Counted from the first letter of the stretch, positions 31,088 through 39,675 are shown. The stretch: DNA of 64,000 nucleotides from Pseudoxanthomonas japonensis (GCF_010093445.1 NZ_PDWW01000016.1:1-64000), one strand, 5' to 3'. The notes: a model not told the origin generated them from the sequence alone. A program made the numbers and translations.

Positions 31088-32329
31088 ATGACGCGCACCC
31101 GCATGATCCTGGCGATGATCCTGACCTACATGATCTTCGCCATGCTGTTGAATTCCGTGGGCACGGTGATCCTGCAGTCCATCCAGGGCTTCGGCATCGG
31201 CAAGACCGACGCCAGCCTGCTGGAGGCGTTCAAGGACCTGCCGATCGCGATCACCTCGTTCCTGATCGCCTCGTTCCTGCCGCGGCTCGGCTACCGGCGC
31301 GCGATGATGCTCGGCCTGCTGCTGGTCGCCGCCGCCTGCGCGGCGATGCCGTTGCTGCAGGCGTTCTGGGCGACCAAGCTGCTGTTCGCCACGGTCGGCG
31401 TGGCGTTCGCGCTGGTGAAGGTGTCGGTCTACTCCAGCATCGGCCTGCTGACCGAGGACGCGAAGGCGCATGCCGCGCTGACCAGTACGGTGGAAGGCTG
31501 GTTCATGGTCGGCATCCTCGGCAGCGCCTGGCTGTTCGCGGCCTTCATCAATGCCGAGGCGCCGGGCGATCCGGTGTGGCTGGATGTCTACTGGGTGCTG
31601 GCCGCGATGTGCATCGCCGTGGTAGTGCTGCTGGCGACCTGCACGCTGGACGAGCGCGCGGCGCAGGACGGCCATGCCGCGGGTGAGTCCTTCATCGACA
31701 TGTTCCGCCTGCTGGCGCTGCCGCTGGTGGTGGTGTTCCTGGTGTCGGCGTTCCTCTACGTGCTGATGGAACAGGCCATCAATACCTGGCTGCCGACGTT
31801 CAACCGCGAGATCCTGCACCTGCCCACCACGCTCAGCGTGCAGGCGGCCAGCATCTTCGCCGGCTCGCTGGCGCTGGGCAGGCTGGGCGGGGGCGTGCTG
31901 CTGCGGCGCATTCCGTGGTTCTGGCTGTTGTCGGCGTGCGTGGTGGCGATGGCGGTGCTGGTGCTGCTGGCGCTGCCGCTGGCGGCCAACGTGCAGGCGC
32001 GCGACGGCATGACCTGGTGGAACGCGCCGGCGGCGGCGTACGTGTTCCCGATGATCGGCCTGCTGATGGCGCCGATCTATCCGGCGATCAACTCGGTGGT
32101 GCTCAGCGCGCTGCCGAAGGCGCGGCATGCGGCGATGACCGGGCTGATCGTGGTGTTCTCCGCGCTGGGTGGCACCACGGGTTCGTACGTGACGGGGCAG
32201 CTGTTCGCGCACTTCGACGGCGCGCGCGCGTTCTACCTGCTGCTGGCGCCGATGGCGATGCTGCTGGTGTCCATGGCGCTGCTGCACCGCGCGGTATCCA
32301 GACGGCAGGCTCTCCCACACCCTGCGTGA
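31088..32329 (+). CDS. MFS sugar transporter
   Basis: This 413-residue major facilitator protein has twelve predicted helices in two halves. It contains GYRRAMMLGLLLVAAACAAMPL and a second-half pore segment YLVMEQAINTWLPTFN-like (seen as LYVLMEQAINTWLPTFN). This resembles the FucP/TsgA-type sugar transporters. The ATG at 31088 follows an upstream in-frame ATG that would add twelve residues before the first helix. As the last gene of the LacI/GH65/TonB locus it should carry the disaccharide across the inner membrane intact, as phosphorolysis requires. Confidence 0.88.
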   Translation: MTRTRMILAMILTYMIFAMLLNSVGTVILQSIQGFGIGKTDASLLEAFKDLPIAITSFLIASFLPRLGYRRAMMLGLLLVAAACAAMPLLQAFWATKLLFATVGVAFALVKVSVYSSIGLLTEDAKAHAALTSTVEGWFMVGILGSAWLFAAFINAEAPGDPVWLDVYWVLAAMCIAVVVLLATCTLDERAAQDGHAAGESFIDMFRLLALPLVVVFLVSAFLYVLMEQAINTWLPTFNREILHLPTTLSVQAASIFAGSLALGRLGGGVLLRRIPWFWLLSACVVAMAVLVLLALPLAANVQARDGMTWWNAPAAAYVFPMIGLLMAPIYPAINSVVLSALPKARHAAMTGLIVVFSALGGTTGSYVTGQLFAHFDGARAFYLLLAPMAMLLVSMALLHRAVSRRQALPHPA

Positions 32330-32402
32330 CGCCGCCGCGTTGACGTCGCGGGGAGGGCGGTCTGGCGTATCGTGCGACCTCCCGATCTGGACGAGAGAAC
32401 GC

Positions 32403-32858
32403 ATGAACGCGACCGGCGTGGCCCTGGCCCTCTTCATCGGCATGCTGTTGCCGTTGCAGGCGTTGATCAATGCGTCGCTGGGCAAGCAGACCTTCGGTCC
32501 GGTGTTCGCCTCGCTGGCATCGTTCATGGTCGGCACGCTGGTGCTGCTGGCCTGGTGGCTGCTGACGCGACCGGTGTTCGTGCCCGCGGCGCTCGCGAAA
32601 GTGCCGTGGTGGGCATGGGCCGGCGGTGTGATCGGTGCGGTGTTCGTCGCGTCGGCGACCCTACTGGTGCCGCGGTTGGGCGCCGCGTCGCTGATCTGCC
32701 TGGTGGTGGCAGGACAGCTGGTCGGTTCGGTCGTGCTGGACCATTTCGGCGTGTTGCATGCGCGACAGCCGGTAGATGCACTGCGCGTGGTCGGCCTGCT
32801 GATGGTCGTGGCGGGCGCACTGCTGGTGGTGAAGCCTTGGCAGCCTGCGGGCGGCTGA
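32403..32858 (+). CDS. Small DMT family transporter (YdcZ/DUF606)
   Basis: This 151-residue membrane protein has five helices: GVALALFIGMLLPLQALINASLG, SLASFMVGTLVLLAWWLL, WWAWAGGVIGAVFVASATLLV, SLICLVVAGQLVGSVVLDHFG and VVGLLMVVAGALLVV. The half-size layout and the QALINASLGK and GQLVGSVVLDHFG motifs mark the DUF606/YdcZ family, which works as a dimer. Substrate is unknown. The glycosylase gene begins two bases after its stop. Confidence 0.88.
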   Translation: MNATGVALALFIGMLLPLQALINASLGKQTFGPVFASLASFMVGTLVLLAWWLLTRPVFVPAALAKVPWWAWAGGVIGAVFVASATLLVPRLGAASLICLVVAGQLVGSVVLDHFGVLHARQPVDALRVVGLLMVVAGALLVVKPWQPAGG

Positions 32859-32860
32859 GC

Positions 32861-33418
32861 GTGGACGATCTGCTGACCGGGCTGCCGCCGGTGGTCGCGC
32901 CCGATTGTCGCGTGCTGGTGCTGGGGTCGATGCCGGGTGCGGCGTCGCTGCAGGCAGCGCGCTACTACGCCCATCCGCGCAACCGCTTCTGGCCGGTGAT
33001 GGTCGCACTGGCCGATGTGCCGGCCCATGCGCCTTACGAGGCGCGGCTGGCCGCGCTGCAGCGTGCCGGCATCGGACTGTGGGACGTCATCGGCGAATGC
33101 CGGCGCGCGGGAAGCCTGGACAGCGCGATCGTGCGCGGCAGCGAGCGGCCCAATCCGGTGGCGGCGCTCGTCCGCGGACTCGACGGCCTGCGCGGCATCG
33201 CCCTCAATGGCGGCACGGCGGCGTCGCTGTTCCGGCGGCACGTCCAGCCTCAGCTGGACGACACATTGCGGGAGCGCGTGCGGATCGTCGCGCTGCCCTC
33301 GACCAGCCCGGCCCATGCCGCGATGGACCTGGCGCGGCTGCGCGACGCCTGGGCGGTGCTACGGCCGCTGTTGCCCGCCTCAGCCGTGAACGGGTCGCGC
33401 CGCAGGGCGCAGACGTAG
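32861..33418 (+). CDS. DNA-deoxyinosine glycosylase (uracil-DNA glycosylase superfamily)
   Basis: This 185-residue protein has VLVLGSMPGAASLQAARYYAHPRNRFWPVM near its N-terminus. That is the family-6 UDG (hypoxanthine-DNA glycosylase) signature, with the NRFWP motif and the second motif SPAHA in LPSTSPAHAAMDL. Such enzymes excise deaminated bases. The GTG start lies two bases after the YdcZ stop, indicating translational coupling with no obvious functional link. Its last 39 bp overlap the convergent TspO-like gene. Confidence 0.85.
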   Translation: MDDLLTGLPPVVAPDCRVLVLGSMPGAASLQAARYYAHPRNRFWPVMVALADVPAHAPYEARLAALQRAGIGLWDVIGECRRAGSLDSAIVRGSERPNPVAALVRGLDGLRGIALNGGTAASLFRRHVQPQLDDTLRERVRIVALPSTSPAHAAMDLARLRDAWAVLRPLLPASAVNGSRRRAQT

Positions 33419-34138
33419 CCAGAGGGTCTGCGCCGCCAGCACGATCGCCAAGCCCGCAGCGACCACCGCCGCAGTTCCGCTGCCAGCGACCGTCCAGTTC
33501 GCCTGCTTCACGTAGACCGCGGCCAGCGCCCACAGCGCCGCCGCCGCGAACGGCAGGTTGCCGCGCATCCGCTGGTTGGCGAGCAACAGCAGGACGGCCG
33601 CACCAGCGAACAGGGCCAGCGTCCACCGCAACATCGTTTCCGTCGACAACAGCCGGTAAGCCACGATGACCTGCGCGGTATTGAGGAAGGCCGCGAGCGA
33701 GAGCCAGCCGGCGTGCAGCGACAACGGCGCCCAAGCCCAAACGGTGAGGCCCGGCGTGTCGGCGCGTGCTGCCGACAGGATGATCGCGCACGCGAGCAGG
33801 CAGGCCAGCGCCGCCCAGATGATCAGCAGGGCCAGCAAGAACAGTTCCATCGAGAACACCGGCATCCACACCGCCGTCAGGGCGAAGCCAGCTGCGGCCA
33901 GGGGACGGATGCGATCGAGCGAAGCGGCCCGGACGTTCTTCGCGAACGCCTGCCAGATACCGAACGCGACGTCCCACAGGAAGATCAGTCCCCAGATGGC
34001 GAATGCGTATCCGGCGGCGACGATCAGCGTGGGATAGCGATCCGACAGGGCGCCATTGGTGGGCCCGAACACGCCCTGTTGGGACAGCCAGGACACGGCA
34101 GGCATGGCGAGCGACAACAACAGGACGAGCCAGCGCAT
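33380..34138 (-). CDS. TspO/MBR-like tryptophan-rich membrane protein
   Basis: This 252-residue inner-membrane protein has seven or eight helices. The first includes LVLLLSLAMPAVSWLSQQGVFG; FAIWGLIFLWDVAFGIWQAF, AFALTAVWMPVFSMELFLLALLII and VWAWAPLSLHAGWLSLAAFLNTAQV are spread through the chain and are Trp-rich, as in long TspO/MBR-related proteins. The ATG at 34138 has GGAG upstream. Sensory or porphyrin-binding roles of TspO are known for the short family and are only suggested here. The 3' end overlaps the glycosylase gene by 39 bp. Confidence 0.75.
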   Translation of the reverse strand: MRWLVLLLSLAMPAVSWLSQQGVFGPTNGALSDRYPTLIVAAGYAFAIWGLIFLWDVAFGIWQAFAKNVRAASLDRIRPLAAAGFALTAVWMPVFSMELFLLALLIIWAALACLLACAIILSAARADTPGLTVWAWAPLSLHAGWLSLAAFLNTAQVIVAYRLLSTETMLRWTLALFAGAAVLLLLANQRMRGNLPFAAAALWALAAVYVKQANWTVAGSGTAAVVAAGLAIVLAAQTLWLRLRPAARPVHG

Positions 34139-34347
34139 GGGAATCTCCGTGGAGGAATGGGCCGCGATGCTAGGTGCGGGCCCGTGAACACCGGATCCAG
34201 ATACGTGCGGATGCGTTCGCCGGATGAACAATGCGGGTGCGTATTGCCAGAAGGCACATTGCGCGGCCGTCCGACCAAAGCGATACCACTGCATGCCATG
34301 CAGGGTGCAATGTCCCGGAGAGGACAGCAATTAACACCAATGAACGG

Positions 34348-34376
34348 TTGGCGCATCGCGCCACTGCGGACACAAT
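34348..34376 (+). promoter_or_regulatory. Putative promoter of aceF-lpdA
   Basis: TTGGCG (34348-34353) and CACAAT (34371-34376) are separated by 17 bases, and the start of transcription would fall about 30 bp before the aceF ATG. The match is moderate (three and four of six). An AT-richer patch lies immediately upstream. Confidence 0.4.
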
Positions 34377-34414
34377 AGGGGTTCCCCTCTTCACGCCCGC
34401 ACCGGAGTAACGCC

Positions 34415-35842
34415 ATGTCCGACATCAAGGAAGCCAAAGTCCCCGATATCGGTGACTACGACGGCGTACCGGTGATCGAGATCCTCGTCGCGGTCGGCGA
34501 CACGGTGAAGAAGGACCAGGGCCTGGTCACGCTGGAGTCCGACAAGGCGACGATGGAAGTGCCGTCGCCGTTCGCCGGCGTGGTGAAGGAGATCAAGGTC
34601 AAGCTGGGCGACGAGATCGCTGAAGGCGCTGTCGTCGCGCTGATCGAGAGCAGCGAAGGTGCCGCCGAGGCGAAGCCCGCCGCCGCACCCGCGCCGACCG
34701 CCGCCGCCGAGACCGGCGCCAAGGTCGAGCCGGTCGCCGTGGCGCCTACGCCGGACAAGCTGGCGCAACGCGAGATCGCGCAGGAGCGCGCCGCACCGGC
34801 CGTGGCGCCCGCCGCCTCGCGCGTGCTGGACGACAAGCCTGGCATCGATCCGGAAGCCTCGCCGCCGCGCACCCCGCCGGTGGAATTCAACGCCGATCGC
34901 GTGCTGCCCGAGAAGGTCGCCTACGCCAGTCCCGCCGTGCGCCTGTTCGCCCGCGAGCTGGGCGTCGACCTGAACCAAGTCACCGGCAGCGAGCGTGGCG
35001 GCCGCATCAGCAAGGAGGACGTGCAGAAGTACGTCAAGGGCGTGCTCGCCGGTGGCGTGGCCGCGCCTGCCGCCGCAGGTGCGCCGGCCGCGGCCGGTGG
35101 CGGCCTCAACCTGCTGCCGTGGCCGAAGGTGGACTTCAGCAAGTTCGGCGAGACCGAAGTCGTCCAGCTGTCGCGCATCAAGAAGATTTCCGGCGCCAAC
35201 CTAGCGCGCAACTGGGCGATGATCCCGCACGTCACCCAGCACGACCACGCCGACATCACCGACCTGGAAGCGCTGCGCGTGGCGCTGAACAAGGAGAACG
35301 AGAAGGCCGGCATCAAGCTGACCATGCTCGCCTTCCTGATGAAGGCCAGCGTCTCGGCGCTGAAGAAGTTCCCCGACTTCAATGCCTCGCTCGACGCCAG
35401 CGGCGAGAACCTCACGCTGAAGAAGTATTTCCACGTCGGCTTCGCCGCGGACACGCCGAATGGCCTGGTCGTGCCGGTGATCCGCGACGTCGACAAGAAG
35501 GGCGTCAACGAGATCGCGCAGGAAAGCGGCGAGCTGGCCAAGAAGGCGCGCGAAGGCAAGCTCGGCCCGGCCGAGATGTCGGGCGGTTGCTTCTCGATCT
35601 CCTCGCTGGGCGGCATCGGCGGCGTGGCGTTCACGCCCATCGTCAATGCGCCGGAAGTCGCCATCCTCGGCGTGTCCAAGTCGTCGATCCAGCCGGTGTG
35701 GGACGGCAAGCAGTTCCAGCCGCGCCTGATGCTGCCGCTGTCGCTGAGCTACGACCACCGCGTGATCGACGGCGCCGCCGCCGCGCGCTTCACCGCCTAT
35801 CTCGCCCAGCTGCTCGGCGACATGCGCCGCGTGCTGCTGTAA
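34415..35842 (+). CDS. aceF: Dihydrolipoamide acetyltransferase (PDH E2)
   Basis: This 475-residue E2 of the pyruvate dehydrogenase complex has one lipoyl domain (residues 1-85, lipoylated Lys in ESDKATME), an Ala/Pro-rich linker, a peripheral E1/E3-binding domain (YASPAVRLFARELGVDLNQV, GRISKEDV) and the catalytic acetyltransferase domain. The domain ends with SYDHRVIDGAAAARF, which carries the catalytic His and Asp. The E3 gene follows by 13 bp. The aceE gene is not in this window, in line with its separate location in many xanthomonads. Confidence 0.95.
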   Translation: MSDIKEAKVPDIGDYDGVPVIEILVAVGDTVKKDQGLVTLESDKATMEVPSPFAGVVKEIKVKLGDEIAEGAVVALIESSEGAAEAKPAAAPAPTAAAETGAKVEPVAVAPTPDKLAQREIAQERAAPAVAPAASRVLDDKPGIDPEASPPRTPPVEFNADRVLPEKVAYASPAVRLFARELGVDLNQVTGSERGGRISKEDVQKYVKGVLAGGVAAPAAAGAPAAAGGGLNLLPWPKVDFSKFGETEVVQLSRIKKISGANLARNWAMIPHVTQHDHADITDLEALRVALNKENEKAGIKLTMLAFLMKASVSALKKFPDFNASLDASGENLTLKKYFHVGFAADTPNGLVVPVIRDVDKKGVNEIAQESGELAKKAREGKLGPAEMSGGCFSISSLGGIGGVAFTPIVNAPEVAILGVSKSSIQPVWDGKQFQPRLMLPLSLSYDHRVIDGAAAARFTAYLAQLLGDMRRVLL

Positions 35843-35855
35843 GGAGACCGAGACC

Positions 35856-37997
35856 ATGGCGAACACGATTGAAGTCAAAGTCCCCGACATCGGCGATTAC
35901 AGCGATGTGCCGGTCATCGAGATCCTCGTCGCCGTCGGCGACACGGTGAAGAAGGACCAGGGCCTGGTCACGCTGGAATCGGACAAGGCCACGCTGGAAG
36001 TGCCCTCGTCGGCCGCCGGCGTGGTGAAGGAACTCAAGGTCAAGCTGGGTGATGCGCTGTCGGAAGGCAGCGTGGTCGCTGTGCTGGAAGTGGAGGGCGC
36101 TGCGGCGTCCGCCCCCGCACCGGCGGCGCCTGCGGCACCCGCCGCACCACCGCCGGCACCGACCGCCGCGCCTGCACCCGTGGCCGCTGCGCCGGCCGCA
36201 GCACCCGCGGCCTCCGGCGGTGGCCTGATCGAGGCCAAGGTGCCCGATATCGGCGATTACGACGGCGTGCCGGTCATCGAGATCCTGGTCGCCGTCGGCG
36301 ACACGGTGAAGAAGGACCAGGGCCTGGTCACGCTGGAATCGGACAAGGCGACGATGGAAGTGCCGTCGCCCGCCGCCGGCGTGGTGAAGGAGATCAAGGT
36401 CAAGCTCGGCGACTCGCTCGCCGAAGGCAGCCTGGTCGCGATCCTGGAAGGCGAGGGTGCCGCTGCGGCGCCCGCCAAGGCCGCCCCGGTGGCGCCGTCC
36501 CCGGCCGCGCCCGCCGCACCGGCGACCTCCGCGCCGAAGCCGGCGCTGGGCACCGGCAAGGCCGCCGACATCGAATGCCGCATCGCCGTGATCGGTTCCG
36601 GTCCGGGTGGTTACACGGCCGCGTTCCGCGCCGCCGACCTCGGCCTCGACACGGTGCTGATCGAGCGCTACGAAACCCTGGGCGGCGTCTGCCTCAACGT
36701 GGGCTGCATCCCGTCGAAGGCGCTGCTGCATGCGGCTGCGCTGATCGAGGAAGCCTCGCACTCCGACGACATCGGCATCAGCTTCGGCAAGCCGAAGATC
36801 GACCTCGACAAGCTGCGCGGCTTCAAGCAGGACAAGGTGGTCGGCCAGTTCACCAAGGGCCTGGCCGGCATGGCCAAGCAGCGCAAGGTGCGCACGGTGA
36901 CCGGCGTCGCGAAGTTCGTTTCGCCGAATGAGCTGGAGATCGCCGGCAGCGACGGCAAGACGCAGCTGCTGCGCTTCGAGCAGTGCATCATCGCCGCCGG
37001 TTCGCAAGCGGTGAAGCTGCCGAACTTCCCGTGGGACGACCCGCGCGTGATGGATTCCACCGACGCGCTGCAGCTGGCCGAGGTGCCGAAGAAGCTGCTC
37101 GTCGTCGGCGGCGGCATCATCGGCCTGGAAATGGCGACCGTGTACCGCGCGCTGGGCGCGGAGGTCACGGTGGTCGAGTTCATGGACCAGCTGATGCCGG
37201 GCGCCGACAAGGACCTGGTGAAGCCGCTCGCCGACCGCCTGAAGAAGCAGGGCGTGGCCGTGCACCTGAAGACCAAGGCCGCCAAGGTCGAGGCGTCGAA
37301 GAAGGGCATCACCGTCGGCTTCGAGAGCGCGACCGAAGGGCAGACGCCGGAACTCGAATCCGGCACGTTCGATCGCGTGCTGGTGGCCGTGGGTCGTTCC
37401 CCCAACGGCGGCAAGCTGGATGCCGGCAAGGCCGGCGTCAACGTCACCGACCGCGGCTTCATCCCGGTCGATGCGCAGATGCGCACCAACGTGCCGCACA
37501 TCTTCGCCATCGGCGACCTGGTCGGCCAGCCGATGCTGGCGCACAAGGCGACGCACGAAGGCAAGCTGGCCGCCGAAGTGGCGGCCGGCGAGAAGAAGGA
37601 GTGGGTGGCGCGGGTGATTCCGTCGGTGGCCTACACCGATCCCGAGATCGCCTGGGTCGGCGTGACCGAAACCGAAGCCAAGGCCAAGGGCCTGAAGATC
37701 GGCGTGGGCAAGTTCCCGTGGGTCGCCTCCGCACGCGCGGTCGGCATCGGCCGTGGCGAGGGCTCGACCAAGCTGATCTTCGACGAACACACCCATCGCA
37801 TCATCGGTGCCGGCATCGTCGGCGTGCACGCCGGCGACCTGATCAGCGAGCTGGCGCTGGCGATCGAGATGGGCGCGGAAGCGGCCGACATCGGGGCGAC
37901 CATCCATCCGCACCCGACGCTCAGCGAGTCGGTGGCGATGGCGGCCGAGGTCTACGAAGGCACCATCACCGACCTGTACATCCCGAAAAAGAAGTAA
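35856..37997 (+). CDS. lpdA: Dihydrolipoamide dehydrogenase (PDH E3) with two N-terminal lipoyl domains
   Basis: This 713-residue protein has two tandem lipoyl domains (about residues 1-80 and 125-210, each with the lipoyl-Lys motif ESDKAT) joined by Ala/Pro-rich linkers. A full dihydrolipoamide dehydrogenase follows: FAD motif GSGPGGYTAA, redox disulfide GGVCLNVGCIPSK, NAD motif VVGGGIIGLEMA, FAD motif 2 FAIGDLVG and the active-site His in GATIHPHPTLSE. E3s with one lipoyl domain are known in several gamma- and betaproteobacteria; two copies are unusual. The gene is coupled to aceF, and a strong terminator follows. Confidence 0.95.
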   Translation: MANTIEVKVPDIGDYSDVPVIEILVAVGDTVKKDQGLVTLESDKATLEVPSSAAGVVKELKVKLGDALSEGSVVAVLEVEGAAASAPAPAAPAAPAAPPPAPTAAPAPVAAAPAAAPAASGGGLIEAKVPDIGDYDGVPVIEILVAVGDTVKKDQGLVTLESDKATMEVPSPAAGVVKEIKVKLGDSLAEGSLVAILEGEGAAAAPAKAAPVAPSPAAPAAPATSAPKPALGTGKAADIECRIAVIGSGPGGYTAAFRAADLGLDTVLIERYETLGGVCLNVGCIPSKALLHAAALIEEASHSDDIGISFGKPKIDLDKLRGFKQDKVVGQFTKGLAGMAKQRKVRTVTGVAKFVSPNELEIAGSDGKTQLLRFEQCIIAAGSQAVKLPNFPWDDPRVMDSTDALQLAEVPKKLLVVGGGIIGLEMATVYRALGAEVTVVEFMDQLMPGADKDLVKPLADRLKKQGVAVHLKTKAAKVEASKKGITVGFESATEGQTPELESGTFDRVLVAVGRSPNGGKLDAGKAGVNVTDRGFIPVDAQMRTNVPHIFAIGDLVGQPMLAHKATHEGKLAAEVAAGEKKEWVARVIPSVAYTDPEIAWVGVTETEAKAKGLKIGVGKFPWVASARAVGIGRGEGSTKLIFDEHTHRIIGAGIVGVHAGDLISELALAIEMGAEAADIGATIHPHPTLSESVAMAAEVYEGTITDLYIPKKK

Positions 37998-38020
37998 GCG
38001 CCGGCGGGACGGTGGAGACG

Positions 38021-38052
38021 GAAAGGCCGCGCGTGAGCGCGGCCTTTTCTTT
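38021..38052. terminator. Terminator of aceF-lpdA
   Basis: An 8-bp stem GGCCGCGC / GCGCGGCC with a GTGA loop (38025-38044) is followed by TTTTCTTT on the plus strand. AAA precedes it on the left, so it may also help end the DUF2061 transcript on the minus strand. Confidence 0.9.
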
Positions 38053-38067
38053 GGATCGGGCGATGCC

Positions 38068-38271
38068 TCAGGCAGGCAGCGGTGTCGCCTTCGCGGCCCT
38101 GCGCGCCTCGATCTGCTTCCACACCTTCTCATGGAAGTGGAAGACCACCGTGTTGCTGGCCGGTTCGATCAGCGCGAGCGCGCCGCCCACCAGCAGGCTG
38201 CCGGTGAACAGGTAGCCCAGGGTGAAGGCCACCGCGAAGTGAAGGATGGCGAAGCTGAGGGTCTTGTTCAC
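38068..38271 (-). CDS. DUF2061 small membrane protein
   Basis: This 67-residue protein reads NKTLSFAILHFAVAFTLGYL-FTGSLLVGGALALIEPASNTVVFHFHEKVW, the DUF2061 signature of two hydrophobic helices, followed by a charged tail. The GTG at 38271 is chosen because GGAG lies eight bases upstream and homologues start there; an in-frame ATG at 38358 would add 29 residues of unconserved sequence. Function is unknown; the family often neighbours cysteine or sulfate genes, which is not so here. Confidence 0.75.
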   Translation of the reverse strand: MNKTLSFAILHFAVAFTLGYLFTGSLLVGGALALIEPASNTVVFHFHEKVWKQIEARRAAKATPLPA

Positions 38272-38377
38272 GGCGGGGCTCCAGATGAGAACAGGTCTCA
38301 AGTATGGGCGCCCCGTCCGTGCCGTCCAATGAAACGTTCCGCTTGTATCGATAATCAAAACCTATCGATCAACTGCA

Positions 38378-39319
38378 TCAGAACCGGAACGTCACGCCCG
38401 CCATCGGGCCATGGACCTTGAACTGGCCCGTCAGCTTGCCCGTCACGTCAACGTTGCCAACGCCGGACTCGGCGGGCGCCTCGAACGAACCCCGGTAGTC
38501 GTCGCTGAGCTTCAGGCGGAACCAGTCATAGCCCACGTGAATGCCCAGGCGTTCGGTGACCAGATACTCGACGATCAGGCCGCCGCGCTCGAAATGGCCG
38601 CGCTCGTCGACGAAGTCGCCCCAACGGGTATCCAGATACTGGGCCTGCGCCTCCACGCGCAGGCGCTCGGTCGGCGCCCAGCTGACCCGCGTGTGCAGGT
38701 TGGGTGACGTGCCGTCCTTCTTCCAGCGGAACGACTCCCACTGCGGATCGATCTCGCCGGTACCGGTGCTGGTGCCCGTGCCACGGGCTTCCAGTACGGC
38801 GTGCGTGACGCCGGCGCCCAGGCCCCACTGGAACCGCGGCGTGTCGACGACCGCGAATTCGTAGTTGAGGCTGGCCAGTTCGAAGCTGAGGCGCCCGTCG
38901 ATGTCCACGGCCGGGATTTCCACCGGCTCGCCGGGGATCTCGACCTCGTCGAAGACGTTGCCCGGATCGATCCAGTCGCCGTCGAAGTTCCACGACTGGT
39001 TGCGCCGGTAGTCGTAGTAGTTCAGGCGCAGCGACTGGCGCGGGGTCATGTTGAAGGCGAACTCGCCGCGTGGCCGCCAGCGGCCGTCCGAGTCGATGCC
39101 GCCGGACGCGGCCAGGTCTTCCGTCTGCTCACCATCGGTGGCTACGCCGGTACCGGCGAGCCGGATGTTGGCTTCCGGATTGAAGGCCGACAGGCGGATT
39201 TCGAAGCGGGCGTCGTCGCTGAAATCCTGCGCGGCAGCGCCGGTGGCGAGCAGTGCCAACGGCAGGCAGGCAAGCAGGGATGCGAGGGTGGGGATGTGGC
39301 GGGGGCAGGGCCGGTTCAT
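38378..39319 (-). CDS. Outer-membrane beta-barrel protein of unknown function
   Basis: This 313-residue protein has a signal peptide (PTLASLLACLPLALLATGAAAQ, cleavage about residue 31). Amphipathic strands follow, such as RFEIRLSAFNPEANIRL, FAFNMTPRQSLRLNYYDYRRNQSW, FELASLNYEFAVVDTPRFQWGLGAGV and ERLGIHVGYDWFRLKLSD. It ends MAGVTFRF with the terminal Phe of barrels inserted by BAM. The strand number suggests an eight- to twelve-strand barrel. No family was recognised. It is transcribed away from the atp operon. Confidence 0.75.
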   Translation of the reverse strand: MNRPCPRHIPTLASLLACLPLALLATGAAAQDFSDDARFEIRLSAFNPEANIRLAGTGVATDGEQTEDLAASGGIDSDGRWRPRGEFAFNMTPRQSLRLNYYDYRRNQSWNFDGDWIDPGNVFDEVEIPGEPVEIPAVDIDGRLSFELASLNYEFAVVDTPRFQWGLGAGVTHAVLEARGTGTSTGTGEIDPQWESFRWKKDGTSPNLHTRVSWAPTERLRVEAQAQYLDTRWGDFVDERGHFERGGLIVEYLVTERLGIHVGYDWFRLKLSDDYRGSFEAPAESGVGNVDVTGKLTGQFKVHGPMAGVTFRF

Positions 39320-39422
39320 GGGCGCTCCATGCGTCGAGGGGGAGCACTACCTTCATCGCGGACCGGTCGTCGTCAGGTGAATGGGATGAACGACCCGGCG
39401 AATCGTCGTCTTCGAACCCTGC

Positions 39423-39456
39423 AAAAAAGTGAAGCCCCGGGGGCAGCCGGGGCTTC
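39423..39456 (-). terminator. Intrinsic terminator reading leftward, no gene assigned
   Basis: A perfect 10-bp stem GAAGCCCCGG / CCGGGGCTTC with a six-base loop (39431-39456) is followed on the minus strand by AC and then TTTTTT (39428-39423). No minus-strand gene lies upstream of it, so it may end a small RNA or block antisense transcription from the atp promoter region. Confidence 0.7.
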
Positions 39457-39526
39457 GTGGAAGGCCTGTGGCGGAGCATCGGACGAGGAAGTTGAGCAGC
39501 AGGCCTTGCAAGGACTGACAGGGAGT

Positions 39527-39554
39527 TTCCGGCAAAGTTCCGGAAAACGTCCGG
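39527..39554. promoter_or_regulatory. Three phased TTCCGG boxes upstream of atp
   Basis: TTCCGG at 39527, TTCCGG at 39538 and GTCCGG at 39549 are spaced exactly 11 bp apart, one helical turn, each followed by an A-rich tail. They lie 92-119 bp before the -35 box of the atp promoter, where an activator or bending protein could bind. Confidence 0.4.
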
Positions 39555-39645
39555 GAAAATTCTGAACAGGGGAAACGGTTACACGCAGGCGCCGCAAGGG
39601 CTCCGGCCTGATCGTGCCCGCGGACCGGCTTTCGACCTTTGGCGG

Positions 39646-39675
39646 TTGTCCCGGAAATTGTCCCGCTGCTATAAT
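39646..39675 (+). promoter_or_regulatory. Sigma-70 promoter of the atp operon
   Basis: TTGTCC (39646-39651) and a perfect TATAAT (39670-39675) are separated by 18 bases. Transcription would begin near 39682, about 53 bp before the atpI start. This is the best -10 box seen in the window. Confidence 0.7.

Larger units (their letters stand above)
39320..39645. other. Regulatory gap upstream of the ATP synthase operon
   Basis: No gene is seen. The stretch holds a minus-direction terminator hairpin (39431-39456), three phased TTCCGG-like boxes (39527-39554) and then the atp promoter. A short antisense or small RNA reading toward the hairpin is possible. Confidence 0.5.

Noticed and set aside
38269-38358. 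Longer DUF2061 protein from ATG 38358
   Set aside because: The extra 29 residues are not hydrophobic or conserved-looking, and the GTG at 38271 has a good ribosome binding site.
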